Below are positions 18,388 to 28,894 of a stretch of 64,000 bases of DNA, piece after piece. Within the stretch, counting starts at the first letter, position 1; every line of letters begins with the position of its first letter. The position numbers and the translations under genes were made by a program. The DNA is from Phocaeicola sp. (GTDB taxonomy: Bacteria > Bacteroidota > Bacteroidia > Bacteroidales > Bacteroidaceae), in NCBI GenBank assembly GCA_022764505.1, contig JALEQJ010000040.1, positions 53,540 to 117,539 on the forward strand, read 5' to 3'. Under the pieces are notes generated by a model. It searched no databases, was not told where the DNA came from, and saw only the letters and a program-made list of their open reading frames with translations.

Positions 18388-20064
18388 CTATCTTATTTCG
18401 TTTGCATAGCGAGCAAATTCTCTGTCTGCGCGTGCCGCTTGTACCAATGCAGGATTCAAGACAGAAACCTTAGACATACTGCTACGTACAAGGCTTGCAT
18501 TGTTTGTTCTGGCACCGATAATAGCCATAAGGTAATGCGTATAAGCATCCGGCTGTGCTATCGCTTCCAAGGTTTGCTTAGCTTGATTATAATCCTTTGC
18601 AAGGAGCTGTGCCAAAGCTGCACCATTGCTCTTTGTACCTCCAAAGGCACTGACAGCTTTACTGTATTCTCCACGCTTAATGTAGAGATGTCCCAAGACT
18701 TCTCCTACACCGTTTGCACCATTGGCACGTGCCAAGTAACCTTCTGCTTGTGCTACATTTCCATCTTTCAAAGCCACAAGTGCCAAGTTGCTGTTGGCTT
18801 CCGGACTCTGAAGGTTCTTTTCCAAAGCTTGGCGGAAATAATCTGTAGCAGAAGCATACTCTCCTATGCTATAAGCCAAAAGTCCCAAGTTATTGTAAGC
18901 ACGAGCATCTTGTGGATAGTGTGCAATAGCTGTACGGAAAATTTGTGCCTTGCTTACCTCATCGTTTGTAAGGGTAGCTGCATAGAGAATTTCGTCTATA
19001 CTGAGCATATGCGGTTCTTTTTCCAAAGCAGCTGTTATCTCCTCATCGCTACGTCCTATTACTTCATAGTTTGCTGTAAGACGAGCGCGACGGAGTTGTG
19101 GCAGAATTTCGTCTGCCAAGTTCTTGAACACAGAAGAGATATTCTTTATTTCTGCTTCACGTCTTTCCGGGTCTGTGTACATAGAGAGAACACGCAGAAT
19201 CAGTTCTTTGTCTTGAATATTGGATTTAGAAACCAATTCCTTGAAACCTTCCCAGTCTTGTGCTGTGTACTTGGTATCTACATAGGTATTGATGCCTTCT
19301 TTTTTAAGCTGACCTTTTACGTATTTCTCTGTATTCTTTTCACGTTGTGCAGCCAACTTTGAATTCAAGTTTACTCCTCCATCCGGAGATGCATAAGCAG
19401 AAATCTCAATGTTTTCCAAGCGATATTTTTTCTTATCTGCGGCTACAGCAGCTACAGACTCGTGGAAGTTCTGCACATCGTCCGAGTTTGTTTGACTTTT
19501 GCGTAGCTCGGCTTGCTGAATAAGGAAAAGAATGCTCGCATCTTGTGCTTCTTTCAGAATGCGTTGGAACTTGTCTGGAGCATAAGAGGCACGAGCCGAA
19601 GCTATGACAGGAAGTTCAGAAGTAGCAATAACTCCTTCTGCTACTTTCACGGGACGTAGTGTGATACGCTTTCCTTTTGTGATCACATCAAAATAAAGAT
19701 AGAGCGCAGACTTTGCCATCTCCGGACGATAATCGAAAGAGGTTCTCAGCGTGTAAGTACCACCTGCTTTGTAAGAGATAGTCTGGTCATTACCACGTAC
19801 CTTTTCTCCTTGGAATGTAGCTATTTCTCCTCTGGCTTCTCCACCGTCCCAACGTAAGACCGGTGTAACTTCTACCACAGCATTGCGTTTGAAGTATTTT
19901 TCAGGGAATCTACCCGTAATGGTTACAGGTATTTTTCCTCCCACAGTTTCCAAAACGGTAGGTGTAGTAGTAAAATAGTCCGAAGAAAGATCTCCCATTT
20001 TTCCGCAAGCGGTAAATAAGAATGCCACAAGGGCAAGCAAAGGGAAGTATTGTTTTCTTGTCAT
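18388..20064 (-). CDS. Lipoprotein with OmpA-like and TPR regions, related to fimbrial DUF3868 protein
   Basis: A 558-aa protein with a lipoprotein signal (MTRKQYFPLLALVAFLFTAC). About residues 200-330 resemble the OmpA-like part of the DUF3868 protein at 50712-52160: EISAYASPDGGVNLNSKLAAQR here against DGYASPEGNETTNLDLSQSR there, then a QDWEGFKELVS-type stretch and LPQLRRARLTANYEV. After about residue 345 both share PHMLSIDEI (PHLLSLNEM there) and then TPR-like repeats (AYNNLGLLAYSIGEYASATDYF). It is therefore probably a surface or periplasmic-side envelope lipoprotein that binds peptidoglycan or partners. It is far from any fimbrial gene, so its role is unknown. Confidence 0.7.
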   Translation of the reverse strand: MTRKQYFPLLALVAFLFTACGKMGDLSSDYFTTTPTVLETVGGKIPVTITGRFPEKYFKRNAVVEVTPVLRWDGGEARGEIATFQGEKVRGNDQTISYKAGGTYTLRTSFDYRPEMAKSALYLYFDVITKGKRITLRPVKVAEGVIATSELPVIASARASYAPDKFQRILKEAQDASILFLIQQAELRKSQTNSDDVQNFHESVAAVAADKKKYRLENIEISAYASPDGGVNLNSKLAAQREKNTEKYVKGQLKKEGINTYVDTKYTAQDWEGFKELVSKSNIQDKELILRVLSMYTDPERREAEIKNISSVFKNLADEILPQLRRARLTANYEVIGRSDEEITAALEKEPHMLSIDEILYAATLTNDEVSKAQIFRTAIAHYPQDARAYNNLGLLAYSIGEYASATDYFRQALEKNLQSPEANSNLALVALKDGNVAQAEGYLARANGANGVGEVLGHLYIKRGEYSKAVSAFGGTKSNGAALAQLLAKDYNQAKQTLEAIAQPDAYTHYLMAIIGARTNNASLVRSSMSKVSVLNPALVQAARADREFARYANEIR

Positions 20065-20095
20065 AAGTTTAAGTAGTATTTGTAATTCATTTATT

Positions 20096-20866
20096 TTACT
20101 TCAAAGCTTGACGAATGGCATTCACGAGGAACTCTGTTTGCAAGGCATTATGCCCTACACTTCCATATTTAATCACACCGTCTTTGCCTATCACTACAGA
20201 ACGAGGAATGTTTCTTTCTGCATAAATAGAGGTAATCTTCTTCTTTGGGTCTGGAATAGAGTTCTTGAGGTGATGATAGTCTTGTCCTTTTTCTGAGGCA
20301 AAGAAAACATTAAGGTCTTCTGCAGAGTTAGTATAAGCTACCGGCACAAAGACAAAGTCTTTATTGTCTACGAATTCTTGCAGATGCTCCGGCAAGTTTG
20401 ATGGATAAAGCTCTTGTAGGCAAGGTCCACACCAAGTAGCCCAAAACTGTAGCAAGATAACCTTTCCTCTGTATTGCTCTAAATTGATGTTTTCTCCGTT
20501 ATAGGCTTGTCCGGAGAAGTAAACGGCATTATCACCTTCTTTCAAGAGAGTGCTCTTTTCGTAAAAATCACGCAATGTTTCGCACGTAAGCGTATCTTCT
20601 TTTGTAAAGACAGCTTTGGTCTTTGGTTTTGCCGGAATGGCTTTGATAGCTTCCATAATGCGTGCTACATCTGCATTTGCTTTGAGAATGACTTTATATA
20701 CCATATTTCCTTTCTCTACAGAGGTTTCCATTTTTTCTATCGCATCTATAGGTATGGCAGCCAGTTGGTTTTCTGCAATTCGTACATCATTCACATAGAT
20801 TTTTTGTGCTGTGGCTACTGTAACCATCGTTATGCACAAACAAATGAGGAGTAAAAAACGTTTCAT
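20096..20866 (-). CDS. TlpA-like thioredoxin-fold protein, exported
   Basis: A 256-aa protein with signal peptide MKRFLLLICLCITMVTVATAQ. Residues 22-105 are an N-terminal region with a carboxypeptidase-regulatory-like look (KIYVNDVRIAENQLAAIPID). The rest is a TlpA/ResA-type thioredoxin domain with WATWCGPC as its redox motif and IPRSVVIGKDGVIKYG near the end. Such proteins reduce or guard disulfides outside the cytoplasm. It lies 31 bases upstream of the OmpA-like/TPR lipoprotein and 10 bases downstream of an exonuclease gene, likely in one transcript. The redox partner is unknown. Confidence 0.8.
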   Translation of the reverse strand: MKRFLLLICLCITMVTVATAQKIYVNDVRIAENQLAAIPIDAIEKMETSVEKGNMVYKVILKANADVARIMEAIKAIPAKPKTKAVFTKEDTLTCETLRDFYEKSTLLKEGDNAVYFSGQAYNGENINLEQYRGKVILLQFWATWCGPCLQELYPSNLPEHLQEFVDNKDFVFVPVAYTNSAEDLNVFFASEKGQDYHHLKNSIPDPKKKITSIYAERNIPRSVVIGKDGVIKYGSVGHNALQTEFLVNAIRQALK

Positions 20867-20876
20867 AATTATGTTT

Positions 20877-21389
20877 TTAGGGGTTTGTTGATTGAAATAA
20901 TTGAAGTGCTATATATGCACAGGCTTCAGCATCTGCCAAAGCATCGTGATGCTGTGTAAGGTCGTAACCGCAAAAAGCTGCTACTGTGGGAAGTCTATGA
21001 TTGGGGAGTTTGTCCCGTAAAACTCTCTTGGATTGCAAGAGTGTACAATAAAAACCTTGAATGTGTGGAGGAAGCGCGTAAAACTCCAGCGTCTTCTTTA
21101 GGCAACTTTCATCGAAGGCTTTGTTATGAGCCACCAATGGCAGTTCTCCTATAAAAGCTTGCAGTCCCTCTGTCCAAACTTGATCAAATGTAGGTGCAGA
21201 TTTTACATCGTGAGGCATAATACCGTGCACTGCTATATTCATAGGGTGGAAGAAAGCAGGAGTAGGACGTACCAATGAATAAAACGTATCTACTATTTCA
21301 CCCTTCTGCACACGCACAGCTCCTACACTACAGATACTGGTGCGTGCACCATTTGCCGTTTCAAAGTCTATAGCTACAAAATCTCTCAT
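20877..21389 (-). CDS. DnaQ-family 3'-5' exonuclease
   Basis: A 170-aa exonuclease of the RNase T/DnaQ DEDDh type. Motifs in order are VAIDFETANGAR (D and E), LVAHNKAFDESCLKKTL (D), and HDALADAEACAYIAL (His and last Asp). All catalytic positions look present. The size fits a stand-alone exonuclease domain rather than a polymerase subunit. It could trim DNA or RNA ends in repair or turnover; the substrate cannot be told from sequence. It begins the small minus-strand group with the TlpA-like gene and the OmpA-like/TPR lipoprotein. Confidence 0.85.
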   Translation of the reverse strand: MRDFVAIDFETANGARTSICSVGAVRVQKGEIVDTFYSLVRPTPAFFHPMNIAVHGIMPHDVKSAPTFDQVWTEGLQAFIGELPLVAHNKAFDESCLKKTLEFYALPPHIQGFYCTLLQSKRVLRDKLPNHRLPTVAAFCGYDLTQHHDALADAEACAYIALQLFQSTNP

Positions 21390-21541
21390 TTACTTCTTCT
21401 TCCGTAGAGAGAAGTACCTTTATCTGTTTCTATGGGTCTCCTCTACCTGCCGTTTCTGCAAAAATAGCAGGTTTTTCTATCCTTATAGTTAGGAGAGTGT
21501 GTTTATTTGGGTGTTTTTATATTTTTTCTATGCCTCCGGAC

Positions 21542-23128
21542 TTATAGACGCATAACTTGCTCCTCAAAATTATCCTTATCCCCTTTGGCTTTGTTTCGTA
21601 TCTTGCTACGATAGTTGTACACCGTAGCCAATGAATAGCCTAAGAAATGTGCTATCTGAGAAGCATCTGTAATCCCCAAACGAATGAGGGCAAAGATACG
21701 TAACTCGGTATTGAGGATTTCATTAGACTTGGGAATTATCATAGCATCTTCTGTGAGCAAAGCATTGAAATCGTCTATAAAATGTGGAAACAAGGCGATG
21801 AACGAGCGGTCAAACTCTGTGTAGAAATACTTACGTTCTTCTCTCAGGAACTGCTCGGACTTGATAGCTTTATAGAGCTCGTCTACTTTGGAAGCCATAG
21901 CGAGTTTCTCCAAAGAACGTCTATATTGTTCCAACTTGTCTATATAGCTTACACACTTCTCTAAGTATCGTGCTATATACACTTCCTTGATTTTTCCAGT
22001 CTGTTCCAAATCCGTATTGACACTGTTGAGTTTCTTATTGGCATAGTAGAGGTTTCTTCGCATAGATGCCAGTTTCTTCATCCAATAATAAAAGTAACCT
22101 GCCATAACAATAAAGAACAACGCCAAAACCGTAATAGCGATGAGTAAACGCTTCTCAAAAAGATTCTTTTGCTCTTTTTCTTGAGCGTAAGCCTTGTCTA
22201 TGATAGGAAATATCTTGGTAGCTTCCAGTGTTCTAAGGTGTGTATGACAGTCTATAGCATCTTTCATAGCACAAGAGAGGTAACTGTAAGCCCTCTTTAT
22301 ATCTCCCTCTTCGTATAGCAAATAAGCCAATTTTTGGAGGGCTGCATATTCTCGCACTGCCATTTGGAGATCCAAAATAGCCGTATATGCCAAATAGTAG
22401 ATTTGGCTTTCTCTTTCTCCCAAAGCTTCGTGAGCGGCTTGTAATGTGTAGTAGATATAGGCTTTATTCTGAAGGGAGATAGAAGACCGTTCGGAGAACG
22501 TTTTCAGCTCTTGAATGGCGGCTTTGGGATTTCCGTGCATAATGAGTTTATCTGCCATAGAAATAGACTTTTCTAGCGGATCTACAGCATAATGCAGAAT
22601 AGAATCTCTGTACATATCCATCTTCGTAAGATAGTGTGCCTGATCTAAATAAGTATAGTCTGCTATCCAACCATAATGCGCTCGGAGTGCACGATAGTAG
22701 TGTCTGCGTTCTTCTAAATCTTGAGGAGGGGCAATGGTAGAAAAAATCTCTTCGGCTTTCCCATAGATACCCATAATGCTCATAATTTCCGCCTGAGTAA
22801 TCTGAGAAGCTACGGTTTTCTCTCCCTTATACTTATCGTGTAAGTGCAGATAGTGCAAAGCAGAGTCTGCCTGAAAATGAAGATAAATCCTTGATAGTTC
22901 ATAAGCATAAGCACTACGCAGGCTATCCGTCTTCTCTTGCAATAGATTTTGTTTCAGGGTAGAGATTTCTTTCTCTTTGACCGTCTGATATTCCACTTTA
23001 CGAGCGATAGCTGCATCTAATTTTTCCAAGACTTCCTTTATCTGCTGTGGTGTATGACTTGCCAGTGCAATGATCGGAAAGCAGAGAGAATAAAAGAAGA
23101 GGAGAATCTGTTTTGACCTATGATACAT
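21542..23128 (-). CDS. DUF6377-type membrane regulator with TPR sensor and HTH
   Basis: A 528-aa protein with a signal/membrane start, a helical TPR-like periplasmic part (about residues 25-325), one transmembrane segment near LLIAITVLALFFIVMAGYFYY, a coiled segment (YANKKLNSVNTDLEQ), and a C-terminal LuxR-like helix-turn-helix. The HTH reads TDASQIAHFLGYSLATVYNYRSKIRNK. This is the DUF6377 family of Bacteroidota, one-component sensors with an outside TPR part and an inside DNA-binding end. Targets are unknown. Its neighbours are nspC, 29 bases beyond its start, and the exonuclease group. Confidence 0.82.
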   Translation of the reverse strand: MYHRSKQILLFFYSLCFPIIALASHTPQQIKEVLEKLDAAIARKVEYQTVKEKEISTLKQNLLQEKTDSLRSAYAYELSRIYLHFQADSALHYLHLHDKYKGEKTVASQITQAEIMSIMGIYGKAEEIFSTIAPPQDLEERRHYYRALRAHYGWIADYTYLDQAHYLTKMDMYRDSILHYAVDPLEKSISMADKLIMHGNPKAAIQELKTFSERSSISLQNKAYIYYTLQAAHEALGERESQIYYLAYTAILDLQMAVREYAALQKLAYLLYEEGDIKRAYSYLSCAMKDAIDCHTHLRTLEATKIFPIIDKAYAQEKEQKNLFEKRLLIAITVLALFFIVMAGYFYYWMKKLASMRRNLYYANKKLNSVNTDLEQTGKIKEVYIARYLEKCVSYIDKLEQYRRSLEKLAMASKVDELYKAIKSEQFLREERKYFYTEFDRSFIALFPHFIDDFNALLTEDAMIIPKSNEILNTELRIFALIRLGITDASQIAHFLGYSLATVYNYRSKIRNKAKGDKDNFEEQVMRL

Positions 23129-23157
23129 TATGAACGTATGTAATTTATATTTTCACT

Positions 23158-24318
23158 TTAGCACATTCTATCTCTGTAGTCTTCGTAGCAGAAATGCCGA
23201 TAAGCCTCCCACGTACCATCTGTATGCAACAGCCCGATAGAAGGGTGATGAATACCATTGAACATATTGGTTTTCACGGTAGTATAATGAATCATATCTT
23301 CCAAAAGGATAGGATCTCCTACCGAGAGTGGTTTTTCAAACTTCCAAGATCCCATATAATCTCCACTTAAACAGCTGTTTCCTCCCAATCTGTAGATATA
23401 CTCGTCTGCTGTAGCTGTTTCTGCAGCCTCAAAGGGTAGTGTTTCTGCTCCACGTACACGAGGCTGATAAGGCATTTCCAAGCAATCCGGCATATGGCAA
23501 GTGAAACTGACATCTAAGATTGCCGTCTTGATACCTTTGTTTTCTACGATGTCTACCACCGTAGCATACAAGAAACCTGTTTGCCAAGCGAAAGCAGAAC
23601 CCGGTTCCAAGATAATGTGTAAGTGTGGATAGCGTGCCTTCAGCCCACGCAAAGTTTCTATGAGGTGAACGACATCGTAGTCTGCTCTGGTCATAAGGTG
23701 TCCTCCACCCAGATTGAGCCACTTTATCCGGCTGAAATAGGACGAAAATTTTTCTTCTATATGCTGCAAAGTACGTGCCAACTGATAAGAATCTGCTTCA
23801 CAATGGGTATGACAGTGAAATCCCTCTATCCCTTCGGGCAATGTAGCCGGCAGTTGGTCTACAGTAACACCAAATCTACTACCGGGCGAACAAGGATTGT
23901 AGAGAGCTACTTCTACTTCGGAATACTCCGGATTGATGCGGATACCACAAGAGACCTTTTTCCCGCTTTCTTTTATCGTAGGATAAAACCTTTCAAATTG
24001 AGTCCACGTATTGAAGGTAAGATGGCTGCTATAGCGTATGAAATCCGCTATATTTTCCTGAGTATAAGCCGGTGTATAGGTGTGCGCCGGACTACCAAAT
24101 TCCTCAAATGCCAAGCGTGCTTCGTACACAGAGCTGGCTGTAGTATGCTGTATGTACTCTCTGAAAATAGGAAATGATTTCCAAAGTGCGAACGCCTTAA
24201 AAGCCAATATAATTTCTACACCCGTAGCTTGTGCTACGCTTTGAATAAGGCGAAGGTTGCTACGGAGTTTGTCTTCTTCCATCACATAGCAGGGTGAAGG
24301 TATCTCTGGTTGTATCAT
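23158..24318 (-). CDS. nspC: Carboxynorspermidine decarboxylase
   Basis: A 386-aa fold-III PLP decarboxylase. The PLP lysine lies in LAFKAFALW (Lys 41), and a second active-site region reads SFTCHMPDCLEMPY. WLNLGGGHLMTRADYD and ILEPGSAFAWQ bind the cofactor phosphate. NspC removes CO2 from carboxynorspermidine or carboxyspermidine, the last step of the polyamine route used by many Bacteroidota in place of SpeE. The partner carboxyspermidine dehydrogenase gene is not in the window. It sits between the DUF6340 gene upstream and the DUF6377 gene downstream with short gaps (22 and 29 bases), so all three may share a transcript. Confidence 0.93.
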   Translation of the reverse strand: MIQPEIPSPCYVMEEDKLRSNLRLIQSVAQATGVEIILAFKAFALWKSFPIFREYIQHTTASSVYEARLAFEEFGSPAHTYTPAYTQENIADFIRYSSHLTFNTWTQFERFYPTIKESGKKVSCGIRINPEYSEVEVALYNPCSPGSRFGVTVDQLPATLPEGIEGFHCHTHCEADSYQLARTLQHIEEKFSSYFSRIKWLNLGGGHLMTRADYDVVHLIETLRGLKARYPHLHIILEPGSAFAWQTGFLYATVVDIVENKGIKTAILDVSFTCHMPDCLEMPYQPRVRGAETLPFEAAETATADEYIYRLGGNSCLSGDYMGSWKFEKPLSVGDPILLEDMIHYTTVKTNMFNGIHHPSIGLLHTDGTWEAYRHFCYEDYRDRMC

Positions 24319-24340
24319 ATTTTAATTCTAAATATCGGAG

Positions 24341-25309
24341 TTATTGTAAGGTAGGAGTAGCCATTTGCTTTCGCAGTGTGGTTTCTTCTGCTTTTCGCCG
24401 GGTCAGTTGTTCCTTGTATTCTTGGAAAAGAGATTGTTCTTTTGCGGACAATTTTCCTCCAGCCTGCTTTCTCGCTGTTTCTATCCACTCACAAGCTGTA
24501 GAAATGTTTCCCATTCGTTCGTTGATCACAGCCATATTGTAGGCTATTTTTGCTTTAGACTTCTCATTTTTAGTAGTGTTGTAAGCATTCATACAGAGCT
24601 TATAGGCTTCTTCTACGTCATTCTCACGCAGACAAATCATAACATCTCTCATCGTAGCTCCGTTTTCAAAGAAATACCGATATACTTCTTTCCAGGTAGG
24701 TACAAGTTGGGACACTAAACGAGGAGTCATATTGATAGCTACTTCGGAAAAGAAAGTAGGCAGTGCCACTGCTTCCCAGCCCCAATACAAGGTATCGTTC
24801 ACTGCGATTCGGGCTATAGAAGAGGTGTGTGAAGCTTTATAAATGCTGATTTGCGGCTGAGCTTCGGAAACTCTTAGTCCATAAGGAACAGCAGGGAACT
24901 GTCCTTTATTCTCGTACACCAATACAGGGAACTCATCTAATGTAAGCAACCATTCTACTTGCAATGCTCTACAAAGCGAATCTACACGCTCTGCTGTAAG
25001 GTCTTGTCGCTCAGAAAGTGCATTGACAGGAGCATCGCAAAGCACTACTTCCGGAAAGTATTCTGCTTCTGCCAGTCCTTTTGCCAAAGTTTCCGTGCCT
25101 ATTTTTCCATAAGCCACCATTTCCTTACCATTTCCTACCAAGTTTCCATTTTCCGGCAAGTTATTGATTACGGCAATGCTTTGCGCAGAGAGAGGTACGT
25201 TCTGCTTGGCAGGCACTAATTGTTCAAAACTAATCATAGATAAGGTGTTACAAGCGGAGAGTAGCACCATAATGCCTATGAGTGTAAAGGGGTAAATTCT
25301 TCGTTTCAT
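24341..25309 (-). CDS. DUF6340-type lipoprotein
   Basis: A 322-aa protein when started at ATG 25309 (MKRRIYPFTLIGIMVLLSACN), which gives a proper lipoprotein signal with the LSAC lipobox; a longer frame starts 16 codons upstream. The body has an N-terminal IAVINNLPENGN segment and a later helical TPR-like part with CLRENDVEEAYKLCMNAY. It matches the DUF6340 family of Bacteroidota envelope lipoproteins in layout. Function is unknown. It precedes nspC by 22 bases. Confidence 0.7.
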   Translation of the reverse strand: MKRRIYPFTLIGIMVLLSACNTLSMISFEQLVPAKQNVPLSAQSIAVINNLPENGNLVGNGKEMVAYGKIGTETLAKGLAEAEYFPEVVLCDAPVNALSERQDLTAERVDSLCRALQVEWLLTLDEFPVLVYENKGQFPAVPYGLRVSEAQPQISIYKASHTSSIARIAVNDTLYWGWEAVALPTFFSEVAINMTPRLVSQLVPTWKEVYRYFFENGATMRDVMICLRENDVEEAYKLCMNAYNTTKNEKSKAKIAYNMAVINERMGNISTACEWIETARKQAGGKLSAKEQSLFQEYKEQLTRRKAEETTLRKQMATPTLQ

Positions 25310-25380
25310 TGTTTTTGTATTGTCTGTAGCTGTCTTTTCATCGGGTAAAAATACCACTTTTCTCCCTAATAGATACAGAA

Positions 25381-25416
25381 AGAGACTATGCTATATACAT
25401 CTATAGCATAGTCTCT
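25381..25416 (-). terminator. Terminator after folD
   Basis: A 15-bp stem, 25381-25395 with 25402-25416 (core GACTATGCTATA) with a 6-base loop. It lies just downstream of the folD stop on the minus strand. Confidence 0.75.
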
Positions 25417-25428
25417 TCTATGAATGAA

Positions 25429-26310
25429 TTATGAATAAATCTCTTTCTTACCTGCCAACAAGGTATTCTTCATAAGTGAAACGATGGTCATAGGACCTAC
25501 GCCACCGGGTACAGGTGTGATGTAAGAACACTTTGGAGCAACTTCATCAAAAAGAACATCTCCTGTCAGTTTGAAACCGCTCTTCTTAGAAGCGTCCGGT
25601 ACACGTGTAGTACCTACGTCTATCACTACAGCTCCTTCTTTCACCATATCTGCTTTCACAAAATTGGGCTGTCCTAAGGCTGCTATAATAATATCTGCTT
25701 CTCTGCATTCTTTCACCAAGTCTTTGCTTCTACTGTGGCAAACGGTAACTGTAGCATCTCCGGGATAAGCTTTCTGCATCATAAGGCTTGCCATAGGTTT
25801 TCCTACTATGTTACTACGTCCCAATACTACACATTTCTTGCCGGAAGTTTCTATTTCGTAGCGTCTTAATAATTCTATGATACCATTGGGGGTAGCAGAA
25901 ACGTAGCAAGGCAGACCTATAGACATACGTCCTACATTGATAGGGTGGAAACCATCTACGTCTTTTCTGTAGTCTATGGTTTCTATCACTTTCTGTTCAG
26001 AGATATGTCGAGGTAATGGAAGCTGAACGATAAAGCCATCTACACCTTCGTCTTCATTGAGTTCTCTTACCTTTGCCAAGAGGGTTTCTTCCGTTACATC
26101 TTCTTCAAAACGAATGAGCGAAGAACGAAAGCCGCAAAACTCACAAGCTTTGATTTTTGCCGCTACGTATGTTTCACTTCCTCCATCGTGTCCTACGAGG
26201 ATTGCTGCCAGATGTGGGGCACGTTTTCCTTGTGCCAACATAGCTTTTACTTCCTCTGCTATTTCCAGTTTTACCTGTTCGGCTATTGCCTTTCCGTCAA
26301 TAAGTTTCAT
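25429..26310 (-). CDS. folD: Methylenetetrahydrofolate dehydrogenase/cyclohydrolase
   Basis: A 293-aa bifunctional folate enzyme that interconverts methylene- and formyl-tetrahydrofolate with NADP. The family marks are [13 protein letters not shown] with the catalytic lysine, [24 protein letters not shown], the cofactor loop [11 protein letters not shown], and the [10 protein letters not shown] end. Length is normal. It is the last gene of a minus-strand group (aroC, dipeptidase, folD), 12 bases after the dipeptidase, and is closed by a hairpin terminator. Confidence 0.96.
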   Translation of the reverse strand: MKLIDGKAIAEQVKLEIAEEVKAMLAQGKRAPHLAAILVGHDGGSETYVAAKIKACEFCGFRSSLIRFEEDVTEETLLAKVRELNEDEGVDGFIVQLPLPRHISEQKVIETIDYRKDVDGFHPINVGRMSIGLPCYVSATPNGIIELLRRYEIETSGKKCVVLGRSNIVGKPMASLMMQKAYPGDATVTVCHSRSKDLVKECREADIIIAALGQPNFVKADMVKEGAVVIDVGTTRVPDASKKSGFKLTGDVLFDEVAPKCSYITPVPGGVGPMTIVSLMKNTLLAGKKEIYS

Positions 26311-26322
26311 ACGATATAAGAT

Positions 26323-27690
26323 TTAGTTTTTAATTTTGTCTAATTCTATGTGGAATGCCACCACTGCCTCTATACCTTTCTTAAAGATGTCTATAGAGAA
26401 GTTCTCATTGGGAGAGTGAATGGCATTGCTTTCTAATCCGAATCCCATAAGAATGGTTTTGATACCCAAGATGCGTTCAAACTCGCTGATGATAGGGATA
26501 CTTCCTCCACGTCTCACAGGCAATGGTTTCTTCCCGAAAGCTTGCTCAAAACCACGCTCTGCCGCCTTGTATGCAGGGTGATGGATAGGACAGACATAGC
26601 CTTCTCCACCGTGCATAGGCGTAACCTTCACTTGTACGCAGTCCGGTGCGATGCTTTCTATATAGTCTGCAAAGAGTCGAGAGATTTTCTCGTGTTGCTG
26701 ATGGGGTACAAGACGACAAGAGACTTTGGCGTATGCCTTGGAAGGCAATACGGTCTTAGAACCGGTACCGGTGTAGCCTCCCCAGATACCGCAGACATCA
26801 AAAGATGGTCTGCAACTGTTTCTTTCTATAGTGGAATAACCTTTTTCTCCCTTTACAGACTTTACACCTATGGCGTCCATATACTTCTGTTCATCAAAAG
26901 GAATTTTGGCTATCATATCTCGTTCTGCCTGAGGTACGTCTTCTACATCATCATAGAAATGAGGTATGGTAATACGTCCGTCTTCGTCTATCACCTTAGC
27001 CAAGAGTGCGCAAAGCGTATTGATAGGATTGGCTACTGCTCCACCGAAGTGTCCCGAGTGCAAATCTCTATTGGGACCAGTTACCTCTATTTCCCAATAT
27101 GCCAAGCCGCGCAGACCTGTAGTAAGAGAGGGTAAATCTTTTGCCAACATACTGGTATCCGATACCAAGATAACATCTGCTTTGAGCAGTTCCTTATGCT
27201 CTTCCAAGAAAGCGGAAAGACTGGGAGAGCCTATTTCTTCTTCGCCTTCAAAGATAAACTTCACATTGTGCCGTAACAGGTCGTGCTTCACCAAGTACTC
27301 AAATGCTTTGGCTTGTATCATAGACTGCCCTTTGTCATCGTCTGCTCCACGAGCCCAGATATGCCCGTCCCTTATTTCCGGTTCAAACGGTGGATTCTTC
27401 CATAAATCCAACGGTTCTGCAGGCATCACATCGTAATGGGCATAAATAAGTACCGTAGGCGCATCTGCGGCTACACGCTTTTCTGCATATACAAGGGGAT
27501 TTCCTTGAGAGGGCATAATATGCGCCTCATCTACTCCGGCTGCTATCAAAAGTTCTTTCCAGCGTTCCGCACAGGCAGTCATATCGTGTGCGTGTTCCGG
27601 TTTAGCACTGATACTGGGAATGCGAATAAGACTGAACAGCTCTTGCAGAAATCTTTCTTCGTTCTGTTTAATGTAATCTTTTATATTCAT
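26323..27690 (-). CDS. M20-family dipeptidase
   Basis: A 455-aa zinc dipeptidase of the M20 family (CNDP-like). Metal ligands are in [14 protein letters not shown] (His), GADDDKGQ (Asp), FEGEEEIGS (Glu pair) and VSDTSML (Asp), plus a late His. The middle part is the lid/dimerisation domain. No signal peptide is seen, so it should act in the cytoplasm on di- or small peptides, which suits an organism that feeds on peptides. Its ATG overlaps the aroC stop in an ATGA arrangement, so the two genes are translationally coupled. Confidence 0.9.
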   Translation of the reverse strand: MNIKDYIKQNEERFLQELFSLIRIPSISAKPEHAHDMTACAERWKELLIAAGVDEAHIMPSQGNPLVYAEKRVAADAPTVLIYAHYDVMPAEPLDLWKNPPFEPEIRDGHIWARGADDDKGQSMIQAKAFEYLVKHDLLRHNVKFIFEGEEEIGSPSLSAFLEEHKELLKADVILVSDTSMLAKDLPSLTTGLRGLAYWEIEVTGPNRDLHSGHFGGAVANPINTLCALLAKVIDEDGRITIPHFYDDVEDVPQAERDMIAKIPFDEQKYMDAIGVKSVKGEKGYSTIERNSCRPSFDVCGIWGGYTGTGSKTVLPSKAYAKVSCRLVPHQQHEKISRLFADYIESIAPDCVQVKVTPMHGGEGYVCPIHHPAYKAAERGFEQAFGKKPLPVRRGGSIPIISEFERILGIKTILMGFGLESNAIHSPNENFSIDIFKKGIEAVVAFHIELDKIKN

Positions 27691-28802
27691 AGTTCAATAG
27701 ATGTAATGGGAGTAATAACTTTTCCTGTAGTGGTACAGTTCTGTAAATAAGCGTCCAAGATAACCATAGCTGCCATAGCTTCTACGATAGGTACAGCTCG
27801 AGGCACTACGCAAGGATCGTGTCTTCCTTCCATTTTCAGGACTGTCTCTTGGAGTGCGTTATCTATAGTATGCTGTTCTTTCATAATAGTGGCTACGGGT
27901 TTGAAGCCTACCTTGAAATATATTGTTGCTCCATTGCTGATACCACCTTGTATCCCTCCGGAGTTATTGGTACGAAAGTCTATCTTTCCTTTCTCTGCAT
28001 CGTAATAAATAGGGTCATTCTCTTGGCTTCCTCGTCTGGTGGTTCCTTCAAAACCGGATCCGTATTCAAATCCTTTGACTGCATTGATACCCATCATAGC
28101 ATAAGCCAAAGTAGCTTGCAATTTATCGTAGCAAGGTTCTCCTAAGCCTATGGGACAGTTACGGATAACACACGTAACCACTCCTCCTACAGTATCTCCT
28201 TCCGACTTGGCTGCCCATATTTCCTGTATCATAGCCTCTGTGGTGGTAGGATCCGGACAACGCACCATACTTTTTTCTATCATACCGAAGTCCAATTCAT
28301 CATAGTGCTTTTTTACGGCTACATTTCCTATAGAAGATGTGTAAGCTGTGATTTCTACTCCGATTTTTTTGAGTATCATTTTGGCAAAAGCACCTCCTAC
28401 TACACGTGCTATAGTTTCTCTGGCAGAAGAACGTCCGCCACCACGCGGATCTCTCACTCCATACTTGAAAGCGTATGTAAGGTCTGCATGAGAGGGTCTG
28501 AAAGTTTCTGCCACACGTTTATAGTCTTCGGATCTGGCATCTTTGTTTTTTACCATAAAGGCTATGGGGGTACCGGTGGTAACACCTTCGTAAATGCCCG
28601 AGAGTATTTCTACTTCATCTGTTTCTTGGCGAGAGGTCGTAATAGCGGACTGTCCCGGTCTTCTTCTTTTCAGGTCATCTGTCAGCAATTCCATATCTAC
28701 ACGTATGCCCGAAGGCATTCCGTCTATAATGCCTCCTATAGCCGCTCCATGTGATTCTCCAAAGGTGGTGAGCCGAAAGATTTTCCCGAAAGTGTTACTC
28801 AT
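27687..28802 (-). CDS. aroC: Chorismate synthase
   Basis: A 371-aa enzyme that makes chorismate from EPSP with reduced FMN, the last common step to aromatic amino acids. Clear marks are [20 protein letters not shown] at the N-terminus, RRPGQS, the [13 protein letters not shown] loop, and RRGSQENDP followed by NNSGGIQGG. Length is normal. It leads the minus-strand group aroC-dipeptidase-folD, with a -7 box at 28844-28851 upstream and a 4-base overlap with the dipeptidase. Confidence 0.96.
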   Translation of the reverse strand: MSNTFGKIFRLTTFGESHGAAIGGIIDGMPSGIRVDMELLTDDLKRRRPGQSAITTSRQETDEVEILSGIYEGVTTGTPIAFMVKNKDARSEDYKRVAETFRPSHADLTYAFKYGVRDPRGGGRSSARETIARVVGGAFAKMILKKIGVEITAYTSSIGNVAVKKHYDELDFGMIEKSMVRCPDPTTTEAMIQEIWAAKSEGDTVGGVVTCVIRNCPIGLGEPCYDKLQATLAYAMMGINAVKGFEYGSGFEGTTRRGSQENDPIYYDAEKGKIDFRTNNSGGIQGGISNGATIYFKVGFKPVATIMKEQHTIDNALQETVLKMEGRHDPCVVPRAVPIVEAMAAMVILDAYLQNCTTTGKVITPITSIEL

Positions 28803-28843
28803 ACGCTCTTCTTCTCTGTACCAAAGTATTTTCTCTTTGTTTA

Positions 28844-28851
28844 CAAATATA
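28844..28851 (-). promoter_or_regulatory. -7 element for aroC operon
   Basis: On the minus strand TATATTTG, an exact TAnnTTTG match, about 42 bases upstream of the aroC ATG at 28802. No clear -33 box. Confidence 0.5.
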
Positions 28852-28894
28852 GCTGAAGTTTTCTATTTTTCAGTACGATGCCAAGAAATAAGTC

